A DNA stretch of 64,000 nucleotides, taken from Glaciecola blandensis. GTDB taxonomy: Bacteria; Pseudomonadota; Gammaproteobacteria; Enterobacterales; Alteromonadaceae. The translations under genes were made by a program, and so were the position numbers. Location of the stretch: assembly GCF_031846165.1 (NCBI RefSeq), contig NZ_JAVRIE010000001.1, positions 1,054,001 through 1,118,000 on the forward strand, in the 5' to 3' direction. Position 1 is the first letter of the stretch; each line of letters starts with the position of its first letter. The notes beneath the pieces were generated by a model. It saw only the letters and a program-made list of their open reading frames with translations. It was not told the origin of the DNA and ran no database searches. Below, one piece after another: positions 9,667 to 17,596 of the stretch.

Positions 9667-11172
9667 CTACTTCCTTAGCACTTTGCTTTCGTACCACGAG
9701 CGCTCTTCACGCGCTAGCAATGCTATTGAAGAAACAGGTCCCCATGTACCTGCCTGATATGTAGCTGGAGGCTCATTGCTCGCATCCCAAGCTGCTCTGA
9801 TTGAATCAACCCAAGTCCAAGCTTGTTCAATCTCATCACGGCGGACGAACAAAGCTTGGTTGCCGATCATGACTTCTAACAGTAACTTTTCGTAAGCATC
9901 CGCGATACGGTCTTCGGAGAAGGCTTCTGAGAAACTCAAATTCAGTTTCGACTTTTGCAGATCCATAGAACCAGAACTTGTTAGGCCTGGCACCTTATTC
10001 ATCACAGTGATTTCGACACCTTCATCTGGCTGTAAACGGATCACAAGCTTATTTTGAGGCAAGGTAGCAAAGCTGTCGCCGAATAAATTATGCGGCTGTC
10101 GTTTAAAATAAATAACCACTTCACTGGTTTTATTTGGTAAACGCTTACCTGTACGCAAATAGAATGGCACGCCGGCCCAACGCCAATTATCAATTTCAGC
10201 TTTAATAGCAACAAACGTTTCCGTCGTACTTTTTTCGTTCGCATCAGGTTCGTCAAGGTAACCCGGGACTTCTTCACCACGAACAAAGCCAGAGACGTAT
10301 TGGCCACGCACGGTTTTTTCTGCAACATTGCTAGCATTGATTGGACGCAAAGCTTTCAATACTTTTAGTTTTTCATCACGAATACTATCTGCGTCTAGGG
10401 TTGTCGGTGGTTCCATGGCTACTAAGGACAATATTTGCAGTAAGTGGTTTTGAACCATATCGCGCATCTGGCCAGCGTCGTCAAAGTATCCCCAACGCCC
10501 TTCAATGCCTACCGATTCAGCAACGCTGATTTGAACGTGATCAATACAGTTATGATCCCAGTTAGTTGCAAAGATACTGTTTGCAAATCGCAAAGCAATT
10601 AGGTTAAGTACCGTTTCTTTGCCAAGGTAATGGTCAATACGGTAGATCTGCTTTTCGTCGAAAAACTCAGCGACTTGCTCATTAATGACTTTAGACGACG
10701 CTAAATCATGACCAATTGGCTTCTCAAGGACGACGCGTACACTTGGGTCGATAACCTTTGCAGCATCCATCCCTTGGCAAATATCACCATAAATAGAAGG
10801 TGGTGTTGCGAAATAACACACCATCGTGCGAGATACATCGACATGCTCGCACAGCTTCTTATAATCCTCAGGGTTTTTCATATCTATTTGGACATAATCC
10901 AAACGTTCACTGAAACGCTTCCATGTATCTTTGCAGATCGCTTCGCTGGTAAATTTTTCTATATTCTCTTTAACTTCTTTTGCATAGTCCTTTTCAGACA
11001 TATCTTGGCGTGCCACTCCGACAATCGTCGTGCCGCCGTTAAGTAAGTTTGCTTTTTCTAGCTGATAAAGAGAAGGGAGTAATTTACGTCTTGCGAGGTC
11101 ACCCAGGGTGCCGAACAACACGAAATCAATTGGTTCATATCCAGTACTAGTAGTCCCAGTATCTATACTCAT
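9667..11172 (-). CDS. zwf: glucose-6-phosphate 1-dehydrogenase
   Basis: Oxidises glucose-6-phosphate with NADP+ (or NAD+) to 6-phosphogluconolactone, feeding both the Entner-Doudoroff and pentose phosphate routes. The nucleotide motif FGTLGDLARRKLLPSLYQL and the active-site motif RIDHYLGKE are intact. An upstream in-frame ATG exists at 11193, but only ATG 11172 has a ribosome site (AGAGG, 6 bases away), so I start there. First gene of zwf-pgl-edd-glk-eda. A near-perfect HexR-type palindrome lies 76 bp upstream. Confidence 0.97.
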   Translation of the reverse strand: MSIDTGTTSTGYEPIDFVLFGTLGDLARRKLLPSLYQLEKANLLNGGTTIVGVARQDMSEKDYAKEVKENIEKFTSEAICKDTWKRFSERLDYVQIDMKNPEDYKKLCEHVDVSRTMVCYFATPPSIYGDICQGMDAAKVIDPSVRVVLEKPIGHDLASSKVINEQVAEFFDEKQIYRIDHYLGKETVLNLIALRFANSIFATNWDHNCIDHVQISVAESVGIEGRWGYFDDAGQMRDMVQNHLLQILSLVAMEPPTTLDADSIRDEKLKVLKALRPINASNVAEKTVRGQYVSGFVRGEEVPGYLDEPDANEKSTTETFVAIKAEIDNWRWAGVPFYLRTGKRLPNKTSEVVIYFKRQPHNLFGDSFATLPQNKLVIRLQPDEGVEITVMNKVPGLTSSGSMDLQKSKLNLSFSEAFSEDRIADAYEKLLLEVMIGNQALFVRRDEIEQAWTWVDSIRAAWDASNEPPATYQAGTWGPVSSIALLAREERSWYESKVLRK

Positions 11173-11247
11173 AGTAGCCTCTGTGCATGGCAAGCATGCG
11201 AATTTGTAATTATTGACAGGTAATTATCGCCTATAGTAAACAACAAA

Positions 11248-11262
11248 TGTAGTAATATTACA
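11248..11262. promoter_or_regulatory. HexR-type operator upstream of zwf
   Basis: TGTAGTAATATTACA fits the HexR consensus TGTARTWWWATTACA at every position. It lies 76 bp upstream of the zwf start, where promoter overlap is likely. Confidence 0.75.
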
Positions 11263-11525
11263 ACCAAAACTCATGCAAAACTGACGGTAAATTAACAAAA
11301 TAACAACAGATTCATTATCTCCTTTTCCTTCGCTTTTAAATTCGCCTATTAATCATACAAATCCAAGGCAAATATGGCGATAAGACCCTCGAACAGTCAA
11401 ATTAGTGAAATATGGTGGGCACGATTAATCCCAGTATCCATACTCTTTGTAAGGACTAATATAGATTATTTGTAAATTATTTTTGTCAAAAACTTACAAC
11501 AAAAATGACAAGAGCAAAAAATAAA

Positions 11526-11540
11526 CGTAGTATAATTACA
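11526..11540. promoter_or_regulatory. HexR-type operator upstream of hexR (autoregulation)
   Basis: CGTAGTATAATTACA differs from TGTARTWWAATTACA only at the first base. It lies 97 bp before the hexR start, consistent with self-control. Confidence 0.65.
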
Positions 11541-11636
11541 GTTTAATTCATTAAATATCATTGAATTGTTATAACTCAGGTTTCATCCGTATTGATATAA
11601 AGGGTGATGCGAAGGGTTATCAGCAGAGTATTATGC

Positions 11637-12488
11637 ATGAACATTCTAGAAAAAATAACACGACAAAAAGCGGATTTTAGTAAATCCGAGAAAAAAGTAG
11701 CTGAGGTCATCCTTGCTAATCCTCAAGTTGCCATTCATTCTTCAATCGCTACATTAGCAAAAATGTCCAATGTGAGTGAACCTACAGTCAACCGCTTCTG
11801 CCGAAGATTAGACACCAAAGGCTACCCAGACTTCAAACTCCACCTTGCACAAAGCTTGGCGAACGGAACACCTTACGTAAACCGCCACGTGGATGAATAC
11901 GATGGTCCATCTGAATATACGAATAAAATCTTCGAATCCACTATGGCATCACTCGAAGTCGCTCGTCAGTCGGTGGACGTTGCCACAGTAAATCGCGTGG
12001 TTGATTTGCTGACTCAAGCGAAAAAAATATCCTTTTTTGGCATGGGAGCTTCTTCTTCTGTCGCTCACGATGCCTTGAATAAATTTTTCCGGTTTAATGT
12101 ACCGGTTGTCTACTTTGAAGATACCTTAATGCAACGCATGAGTTGTATGAATTGTACCGAAGAAGATGTGGTTGTATTGATCTCGCATACCGGACGTACC
12201 AAAAGCCTTGTTGAGATAGCCCAAATTGCTCGAGCAAATGACGCTGTGGTTGTGGGTATTACCTCTGGCGACAGTCCTTTAGCGAAAGAGTGTAATTATG
12301 TTTTATCGTTGGCAGTACCAGAAGATACTGACTTATATATGCCAATGGCGTCACGCATAGCTCAGCTAACTCTTATTGACGTCCTCGCGACAGGGTTTAC
12401 TTTGCGCAGAGGCACTAAATTCAGAGAAAACTTAAAGCGAGTAAAAGATACCTTACGAGGTAGTCGCTTTACAAAAACCGACAATTAA
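11637..12488 (+). CDS. hexR: HexR, RpiR-family regulator of central carbon metabolism
   Basis: Transcription factor with an N-terminal RpiR helix-turn-helix (ANVSEPTVNRFCR-like: SNVSEPTVNRFCRRL) and a C-terminal SIS sugar-phosphate domain (FFGMGASSSVAHDAL, LISHTGRTKSLVE). HexR of relatives senses KDPG and controls zwf, edd, eda, gap and pyk genes. The strong similarity I recall to E. coli HexR starts at MNILEKI, so I use ATG 11637; GTG 11604 and ATG 11607 are in-frame alternatives with an AGGG box. It sits between the divergent operon and pyk, and both flanks carry candidate operators. Confidence 0.95.
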   Translation: MNILEKITRQKADFSKSEKKVAEVILANPQVAIHSSIATLAKMSNVSEPTVNRFCRRLDTKGYPDFKLHLAQSLANGTPYVNRHVDEYDGPSEYTNKIFESTMASLEVARQSVDVATVNRVVDLLTQAKKISFFGMGASSSVAHDALNKFFRFNVPVVYFEDTLMQRMSCMNCTEEDVVVLISHTGRTKSLVEIAQIARANDAVVVGITSGDSPLAKECNYVLSLAVPEDTDLYMPMASRIAQLTLIDVLATGFTLRRGTKFRENLKRVKDTLRGSRFTKTDN

Positions 12489-12489
12489 T

Positions 12490-12504
12490 TGTAAGAAATT
12501 TTCA
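12490..12504. promoter_or_regulatory. weak HexR-like site upstream of pyk
   Basis: TGTAAGAAATTTTCA retains the outer TGTAA/TCA arms but has three mismatches to the HexR consensus. Its place directly after hexR and 71 bp before pyk makes it worth noting; motif evidence alone is weak. Confidence 0.35.
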
Positions 12505-12574
12505 GAGCTGAAATAAAAGAGTCATTTTAAAACTGTTTAATACCTTATCAAAACAACGAGAACCGAGTAAAAAT

Positions 12575-14011
12575 ATGTCGCGTAGAACAAAGATACTAGC
12601 AACTTTAGGTCCAGCAACGGATACACAAGAAACAATAGAAGCTATTATAGCTGCCGGTGCCAACGTAGTGCGTATGAACTTTTCGCATGGTAATGCTCAA
12701 GATCATATTGAACGAGCAAACAAGGTAAGAGCAGCGGCCAAAAAACTGAATAAATACGTGGCCATACTAGGTGATTTACAGGGGCCTAAAATTAGGGTTT
12801 CGCGTTTTGTTGACGGCGCGGTGAAACTCGATGTTGGACAAGCGTTTGTTTTGGACGCTGAGCTAGGCGTAAACGATGGCACAGATCAAATTGTTGGAAT
12901 TGATTACAAAGCCCTACCTGACGACGTGAGTCGTGGCGACTTATTGCTATTAGATGATGGCCGCATTCAACTAGTTGTTACAGCGGTTGAAGGTAGAAAA
13001 GTCATTACTAAAGTCACCGTTGGTGGCAAACTTTCCAATAATAAAGGTATCAACCGTCAAGGCGGTGGACTTTCGGCTGAAGCACTGACAGAAAAAGATA
13101 AAAGAGATATTCTGACCGCCGCTGAAATCGGTGTTGACTATTTAGCGGTCTCCTTCCCTCGTTCAGGTGCTGACTTGAATTACGCAAGAGAGTTGGCCCA
13201 AGCAGCAGGCTCGAATGCGCAAATTTGTGCAAAAGTAGAACGTGCAGAGACGGTGGCTTGCGATGAAGCAATTGACGATATTATCTTAGCATCAGACGCT
13301 GTGATGGTTGCTCGTGGTGACTTAGGTGTTGAAATTGGTGATGCTGAATTGGTTGGTGTTCAGAAGAAACTGATCGCTCGCTCGCGTCAACTCAATAGAA
13401 TAGTGATTACCGCTACGCAAATGATGGAATCGATGATAGAAAGCCCGATGCCAACTCGTGCGGAAGTCATGGATGTAGCCAATGCTGTTTTAGATGGTAC
13501 TGATGCAGTGATGCTCTCTGCGGAAACCGCTGCTGGTAGTTACCCAATTGAAACAGTAGAGGCGATGTCTCGCGTGTGTGAAGGTGCTGAGAGTCACCCA
13601 AGTGTGAAAATTTCAAAACATCGCTTGGATGAATTCTTCAAAGACGTGAGTGAAACAACCGCAATGGCAGCTGTTTATGCAGCAAACCACTTACCAACGA
13701 TAAAAGCGATTGTTGGCCTAACCGAGAGTGGTACCACACCGAAACTGATGTCGAGAATTACCACATCCTTGCCTATCATTGCGATGTCACGCCACATTGC
13801 CACCTTAAATAAGATGGCTCTTTATCGTGGAGTGATCCCTTTGCATTTCGATTCAACAAAATCAAAGCCAGGTTCTATGACCGCTGACGTTATTGCCGCA
13901 CTTAAAGAGTCAGGCCTGATGGAAATTGGCGACCAAGTGATGTTGACCTACGGAGATCAAATGGAAACTGTTGGCGCTACTAACGCATGTAAGATTGTGA
14001 CTATCGTTTAA
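12575..14011 (+). CDS. pyk: pyruvate kinase (PykA type)
   Basis: Transfers phosphate from phosphoenolpyruvate to ADP, ending glycolysis. The 478 residues fit the PykA-like class. Markers are VRMNFSHG, LGDLQGPKIRV, MVARGDLGVEIG, ITATQMMESM and TRAEVMDVANAVLDGTDAVM. It follows hexR by 86 bp on the same strand. A possible weak HexR site precedes it, and a strong terminator follows before the integron-cassette region. Confidence 0.97.
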   Translation: MSRRTKILATLGPATDTQETIEAIIAAGANVVRMNFSHGNAQDHIERANKVRAAAKKLNKYVAILGDLQGPKIRVSRFVDGAVKLDVGQAFVLDAELGVNDGTDQIVGIDYKALPDDVSRGDLLLLDDGRIQLVVTAVEGRKVITKVTVGGKLSNNKGINRQGGGLSAEALTEKDKRDILTAAEIGVDYLAVSFPRSGADLNYARELAQAAGSNAQICAKVERAETVACDEAIDDIILASDAVMVARGDLGVEIGDAELVGVQKKLIARSRQLNRIVITATQMMESMIESPMPTRAEVMDVANAVLDGTDAVMLSAETAAGSYPIETVEAMSRVCEGAESHPSVKISKHRLDEFFKDVSETTAMAAVYAANHLPTIKAIVGLTESGTTPKLMSRITTSLPIIAMSRHIATLNKMALYRGVIPLHFDSTKSKPGSMTADVIAALKESGLMEIGDQVMLTYGDQMETVGATNACKIVTIV

Positions 14012-14042
14012 GCGCTTGCTGCAGACAATTGATGAAATAGAC

Positions 14043-14073
14043 AAAGCCCTCTACTGATACAGAGGGCTTTTTT
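14043..14073 (+). terminator. Rho-independent terminator after pyk
   Basis: AAAGCCCTCT (14043-14052) pairs perfectly with AGAGGGCTTT (14061-14070) over an 8-base loop, then T-rich. Confidence 0.92.
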
Positions 14074-14157
14074 GTTACTGATAGATTATTCCGAAGCAAA
14101 AAAAGGAAAGATGGTTAATTCAGCAAGACCCAGTTGTATTAGCTTATGTTGTCCTAT

Positions 14158-14262
14158 GCTCAACTGCACATGCTGCTGAGAGCGCTTTTGTGTGACAATG
14201 GAATACAGCGCATCATTGTTTGTGAATGAACGGCAGTGAATGGCTCTAGGTTCTTGTTATGT
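14158..14262 (-). repeat. attC-like site, degenerate, last cassette
   Basis: GCTCAAC (14158-14164) fits RYYYAAC and GTTATGT (14256-14262) is the core, containing the stop of the 14257-14682 gene. The inner arms pair only patchily (CTGAGAGC against GCTCTAG), so it may be decayed. Confidence 0.5.
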
Positions 14263-14682
14263 GCAATCAATATTCTTACAGTGCTCGTCTAGATTTGTAA
14301 TTAATCGCGCAATATCGCTCTCTGAACAATATGATGAAAAAAAGCCACTCATACTAAAATTAAATATACCCCTCAAATATGATTTTACCTTATATCCTTT
14401 ATTAACATCGAAACCTATAAAACTTAGAATGACAGTGATGTAGCGACTAGCCTTAATTTTGATCCTAAATTTTGAGTTTTGCGGGCTAAGTTGCTTCAAA
14501 GAATCAATCAAATCAACTAATTGCTCATCACTCAATGAGTCGGTTTGCTCGAGGTAATAATTTCCCATGCCGGCGCAGAACACTCTTAAAGATTGTGCAC
14601 TATCTTCGTCTTTCGAGCCAAATGTGAAAATAGCACTATCAACTGTGACGCGGCTGAATACTTTTTTAAACTGAGGTTTCAT
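14257..14682 (-). CDS. cassette hypothetical protein
   Basis: 141-residue protein of no family I recognise. The sequence is basic in the middle and has one moderately hydrophobic stretch (YITVILSFIGF, about residues 81-91), not clearly a membrane span. Cys residues occur near the C-terminus (YCSESD, HCKNIDC). The stop TAA lies inside the attC core, as in neighbouring cassettes, which supports it being a real cassette gene even without a known domain. It is the last cassette before pyk, in the opposite orientation to pyk. Confidence 0.6.
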   Translation of the reverse strand: MKPQFKKVFSRVTVDSAIFTFGSKDEDSAQSLRVFCAGMGNYYLEQTDSLSDEQLVDLIDSLKQLSPQNSKFRIKIKASRYITVILSFIGFDVNKGYKVKSYLRGIFNFSMSGFFSSYCSESDIARLITNLDEHCKNIDCT

Positions 14683-14694
14683 AAATACTCTGGC

Positions 14695-14807
14695 ATATTA
14701 CGCCAATATAAATTGTCCGGGTTACGGAGTAGATTTATGTGGCACAATGACGCACCCACCGCAAAAATAAGCCTAGTAATGTGAGTCATTTGATAACCTT
14801 GTCATAA
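14695..14807 (-). repeat. attC-like site, diverged core
   Basis: Bounded by ATATTAC (14695-14701) and GTCATAA (14801-14807), a GTT-to-GTC change in the core. CATATTAC pairs with GTAATGTG, and ATTGTCC with GGCACAAT, giving a bulged hairpin. The next gene's stop TGA begins in the core. Confidence 0.5.
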
Positions 14808-15272
14808 CTTGGACTTAAGTTTACTGATAGCATTTAAAATTGGCTCTCTATTTTTTGCTGACTTAATCCATTTGGGCAACCTACTTGCCAGCGATGAATT
14901 ACTCCATCCCAACTCATCATCTTCCACACGCTCTCTTAAGGTTGCTCCAACATAAGACTCTAAAAACTGCAAATGCGTTTGATTAAAAGCCCATAGCGAA
15001 TTACCATTACAATCAATCCTCAACCAGAGATTAAAACCAAAGTAACCATCTGTTGGGTTTTCATCATACCAATAGAATGTGCGTCCATTTGAAGACTTAG
15101 TTGACGTGTACCCGCAACTGAAACACGTACATCTAACCTTATCCTCTCCATGAGGAACAACAGAAGACTTGCTTTCACATTTCGGGCAAACGACCAAAAC
15201 AGGTTCGTTATTGGTTGGCTTGCTTATAGTGAAGCGATGCTCTCTGTTTTCTTTGAATCGATGATTAGTCAT
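14802..15272 (-). CDS. cassette protein with a zinc-ribbon-like Cys4 motif
   Basis: 156 residues. A CPKC...CTCFSC pair of knuckles near residues 29-52 (CxxC, then CxCFSCGY) suggests a zinc ribbon. The rest is a Trp- and Tyr-rich segment (FYWYDENP, YFGFNLWLR) and a basic C-terminus (KSKL). The zinc-ribbon layout could mean nucleic-acid or protein binding, but I cannot name the family or function. It lies between two attC-type sites as a single-gene cassette. Confidence 0.7.
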   Translation of the reverse strand: MTNHRFKENREHRFTISKPTNNEPVLVVCPKCESKSSVVPHGEDKVRCTCFSCGYTSTKSSNGRTFYWYDENPTDGYFGFNLWLRIDCNGNSLWAFNQTHLQFLESYVGATLRERVEDDELGWSNSSLASRLPKWIKSAKNREPILNAISKLKSKL

Positions 15273-15279
15273 GATTTAG

Positions 15280-15347
15280 GTATAACACCAAGTTAAGCGG
15301 TTTGGTAGCGTTTTTGTGGCAAATCCGTCTTCATCGTTTTGTTAATT
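15280..15347 (-). repeat. attC site (group A)
   Basis: GTATAAC (15280-15286) to GTTAATT (15341-15347), 68 bp. The inner arms AAGCGGTTTG and CAAATCCG pair with a bulge. Nearly the same inner sequence (AAATCCGTCTTCATC) recurs at 15936-16004 and 21152-21220. Confidence 0.85.
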
Positions 15348-15637
15348 GCGGTCATTCCAATACCCGGGCTTGCGGTGATTATGCATAATCGCAACAATAT
15401 AAATTCTTTTTCATCTACGTTTTTATTGATAACAGAATACGGGAAGCGACTTAAGATAAAGCGTCTATGGTATTGCCCCATTTTAGGCCAAGTTTGTGGT
15501 AAGGATAGGATAGATTTAAAGGCATCGTCTAACTCTTGTACGAACTCGAATCCGAGACCTTTTACTTGTTCTTGATACCAATCAAAGGACGATTTTATTT
15601 CCTCTGTGGTGTCTGGGTGAAATAATAATTCAGGCAT
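15342..15637 (-). pseudogene. RelE/ParE-type toxin, apparently frameshifted near its end
   Basis: The N-terminal part (from ATG 15637, MPELLFHPDTTEEI, then FDWYQEQVKGLG and FPYSVI) is a ParE/RelE-superfamily toxin that directly follows its antitoxin gene by 5 bp. The expected C-terminal signature AIMHNHRKPGYW is present but in another frame. A one-base loss around 15390-15402 switches the reading to an unrelated tail that stops only at 15293. The stop of the ancestral frame, TAA at 15342-15344, lies inside the attC core as in other cassettes, which argues that this frame is the original one. Either the toxin is inactivated or there is a sequencing error. Confidence 0.65.
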
Positions 15638-15642
15638 ATAGC

Positions 15643-15858
15643 TTACAATTTTTGCTTGATTTGGTCCCACGTAGTAGGGCTAACTTTACCGCTTTCCAAT
15701 TCATTGCTTCGTTTTTCTGCCAGTGATATCCACTCTTGTTCAATGTCATCATCAGCATGTCCATCCATTGCTGATAATAAACAATGAGCAGCTAGAGCTT
15801 TCTCTTTTGTACTCATTTGATCAATGCTATCCATAAGGTTTTTCAAAGCTTCCGACAT
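15643..15858 (-). CDS. addiction-module antitoxin (small acidic protein)
   Basis: 71-residue acidic protein of the putative addiction-module component type that accompanies RelE/ParE toxins. It should bind and neutralise the adjacent toxin. Visible features are an N-terminal helix (EALKNLMDSIDQMSTKEKAL) and a WISLAEKRSNELESGKVSP segment typical of the family. I start at ATG 15858, which has GGGGA 7 bases upstream, rather than the in-frame ATG at 15876. The pair forms one two-gene cassette; because the toxin is frameshifted, the antitoxin may now be a solitary relic. Confidence 0.8.
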   Translation of the reverse strand: MSEALKNLMDSIDQMSTKEKALAAHCLLSAMDGHADDDIEQEWISLAEKRSNELESGKVSPTTWDQIKQKL

Positions 15859-15935
15859 AAAAATATCCCCAAACAATTTAACTATGATTAGTTTAGCAGT
15901 TTATAGAATCAGAGTAGTAAATTTACACACAGAGC

Positions 15936-16004
15936 AATTAACACCTTACATAAGCGGTTTTCACGCGCTTTTCGTGAAAATCCGTCTTCATCATTTTGTT
16001 ATAA
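15936..16004 (-). repeat. attC site (group A)
   Basis: AATTAAC (15936-15942) to GTTATAA (15998-16004), 69 bp. AAGCGGTTTTCACG pairs imperfectly with CGTGAAAATCCG. Same group as 15280-15347 and 21152-21220. Confidence 0.88.
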
Positions 16005-16029
16005 CTCATCTATCCCCATCTTCCTTAGC

Positions 16030-16461
16030 TCAATAGCTATCACTTCTAAAGGAAAAAATTTTTTTGAGAAAAATAGAACTGCCATCACTCAAGTTGATCG
16101 ATAAGTGACTAAGTTTTTTACGTTTCTTTACAATTTCAAAAGAGACAGCATGCTGATTCCTAACTCTTTCTTCGGACAAGCCGTTTATTAATGACAAGTA
16201 ATCCGGCGTGATTGAAAAAGTCGGGAAATCTTTTCTCTTTCTATCTTCTAACCAGCTGACTAATGTAACCCAAGTAATAAAGAGCAACACAAGTATCAAG
16301 ATACCACTAAACCCGTTTTCAGTTTCTCTAAGTAGCTCTAAAATTGTTACCTTTTGCAATGCATTGACAAAAATAATTAGAGTTATAGTCACACTTATGA
16401 ATGGATATAATGCTTGCTTAAAAACAAATCTAGTCCATTTTTTATGGTCAAAAGAGTACAT
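16030..16461 (-). CDS. cassette membrane protein, unknown family
   Basis: 143 residues with two predicted membrane spans (about residues 19-40, ALYPFISVTITLIIFVNAL, and 50-70, GILILVLLFITWVTLVSWL), then a basic stretch EDRKRKD and a soluble C-terminal part. The layout resembles small proteins with a PH-like or DUF-type cytosolic domain after two helices, but I cannot assign a family. The stop lies 26 bp from the attC core rather than inside it. Single-gene cassette. Confidence 0.65.
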   Translation of the reverse strand: MYSFDHKKWTRFVFKQALYPFISVTITLIIFVNALQKVTILELLRETENGFSGILILVLLFITWVTLVSWLEDRKRKDFPTFSITPDYLSLINGLSEERVRNQHAVSFEIVKKRKKLSHLSINLSDGSSIFLKKIFSFRSDSY

Positions 16462-16475
16462 AAGTTTCCAATGAG

Positions 16476-16583
16476 TTATAACACTAAACTAAGGGGCAAT
16501 TACTTGTTGACGAAAATGCGGAACGCGCCAACGAGTAATTGTCCCAGTGACCGAAGGGAACGAGCTTGAGTGCCTTGTTATGT
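16476..16583 (-). repeat. attC site (group B)
   Basis: TTATAAC (16476-16482) to GTTATGT (16577-16583), 108 bp. GGGGCAATTACTTGTTG pairs with CAACGAGTAATTGTCCC. Shares GACCGAAGGGA with 19875-19967 and TTGAG.GCCTTGTTAT with 20452-20539. Confidence 0.9.
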
Positions 16584-16934
16584 TCACTCTCCCCAAGTTA
16601 GCAACTTGTGCTGCTCATGGGTTACCCAATCCTGTATGATTTCGTCAGAACCATCTTTTAGCAAAAACTCTACCTTCTTATCTTGATTCTGCCTTAAACA
16701 ACTAATTGAACGGTTTTTACCATGAACGATAAGTAGCATTTCTCCATTAGCCGCTATATTTCCAACCGCATTTAGTGGTGCTTTAAACCCTAAGTACTTA
16801 GATAATTCCTGAATCTTTGAAAAGTTATCATGATAGTCGTCCGAAAGTTCTACGCAATTACCATCAATAACTTCGAGTCTCGAACAACCGGCTAACAAGA
16901 ACAGAAAAGGGACAAAAATTAATAATCTTTTCAT
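16584..16934 (-). CDS. cassette lipoprotein, unknown function
   Basis: 116 residues with a type II signal: MKRLL followed by a hydrophobic core and the lipobox LLAGC at about residues 13-17, so the mature protein should be a membrane lipoprotein with an N-terminal Cys. The remainder holds a few acidic stretches and ends in THEQHKLLTWGE, with no domain I recognise. No clear Shine-Dalgarno precedes the ATG. Its stop directly follows the attC core at 16577-16583. Confidence 0.7.
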   Translation of the reverse strand: MKRLLIFVPFLFLLAGCSRLEVIDGNCVELSDDYHDNFSKIQELSKYLGFKAPLNAVGNIAANGEMLLIVHGKNRSISCLRQNQDKKVEFLLKDGSDEIIQDWVTHEQHKLLTWGE

Positions 16935-16992
16935 TGAGAGATGTTTCCTAAGAACTGGTCTTACCCACTAAAAGTGGACATCCTTGTTAAAT
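16930..16992 (-). repeat. attC-like site, short and atypical
   Basis: The core GTTAAAT (16986-16992) fits GTTRRRY and holds the stop of the next gene. Inside, GATGT..CC pairs with GGACATC and CCACT with AGTGG. The 5' box is not clear. Might instead be an ordinary hairpin between two genes of one cassette. Confidence 0.4.
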
Positions 16993-17508
16993 ATCGTTTA
17001 TCGCTATACTTTCATTTACTTGCGTCACAACTGACTTTAGTTTATCGCCGATACTTGCACATTTTGCATTAGTGACTTCATTTGATATGTTGAAAAAAAT
17101 GTACGTCTGGTTTCCAACTGAGCTTGCTAAATACAATTCACACTTTTCACCACCCAAATCAACCAAGTATTCAACGCCATCACTTTTTCTGTTTGCAAAG
17201 TTGTTCATCACCTTGTTTTTTTCAAATATTTGATAGTCATAGCTTGCATAAGCCCTTTTAAGAAATTGTTCAGCAAAGTCGTTAAGCAAAGGGTATGGGT
17301 TTCTCGTATCTTTAAATACAAAAGCTGTCGCTAATATTTTTTTATCTTTTAGAAAGAATCTAATATTTGGCCCCGTTGCTTCAACTCTATTCATATTATC
17401 AGTTTCATGAACCTCCACTCCTGAAGATAGATAAGCATGGAGAGGTTCTTTTGCATTGACATTAAATGCGATTAAGCCAGCCAGAGCCAACGTAAATTGA
17501 ATTCTCAA
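16987..17508 (-). CDS. cassette exported protein, unknown function
   Basis: 173 residues beginning with a short signal peptide (MRIQFTLALAGLIAFNVNA, likely cleaved after Ala19), so probably periplasmic. The start is TTG at 17508 with AGGAG 5 bases upstream. The mature part has two cysteines (KCELY and NAKCASIGDKL) that could form a disulfide and a repeated aromatic/acidic character, but no family I recognise. The stop TAA is inside the attC-like core at 16986-16992. Confidence 0.68.
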   Translation of the reverse strand: MRIQFTLALAGLIAFNVNAKEPLHAYLSSGVEVHETDNMNRVEATGPNIRFFLKDKKILATAFVFKDTRNPYPLLNDFAEQFLKRAYASYDYQIFEKNKVMNNFANRKSDGVEYLVDLGGEKCELYLASSVGNQTYIFFNISNEVTNAKCASIGDKLKSVVTQVNESIAINDI

Positions 17509-17524
17509 AATTACTCCTTTAGAT

Positions 17525-17596
17525 ATTTAACGCCGTGCTCTGCGGCAAATTTGAAGCGCAGCGTAAAATTTGTCCGACAGCAGCACTTTGTTAGGC
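17525..17596 (-). repeat. attC site (group C, canonical)
   Basis: ATTTAAC (17525-17531) and GTTAGGC (17590-17596) match the consensus boxes RYYYAAC and GTTRRRY exactly, 72 bp apart end to end. GCGGCAAATTT pairs with AAATTTGTCCGAC with bulges. The stop of the 17591 gene lies in the core. Confidence 0.93.

Larger units (their letters stand above)
11173..11636. other. divergent zwf / hexR control region (no gene)
   Basis: About 460 bp, strongly AT-rich, with no supportable coding sequence. It holds two HexR-type palindromes, one near each divergent gene, plus a spaced inverted repeat TTGTAA...TTACAA around 11470-11500 that may be a further weak site. The layout fits autoregulation of hexR together with repression of the operon. 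Confidence 0.6.

Noticed and set aside
15293..15670. A single 125-residue toxin gene as the uninterrupted frame suggests
   Set aside because: Its last 30 residues do not fit the toxin family, whereas the family ending is present in the neighbouring frame; treated as frameshifted.
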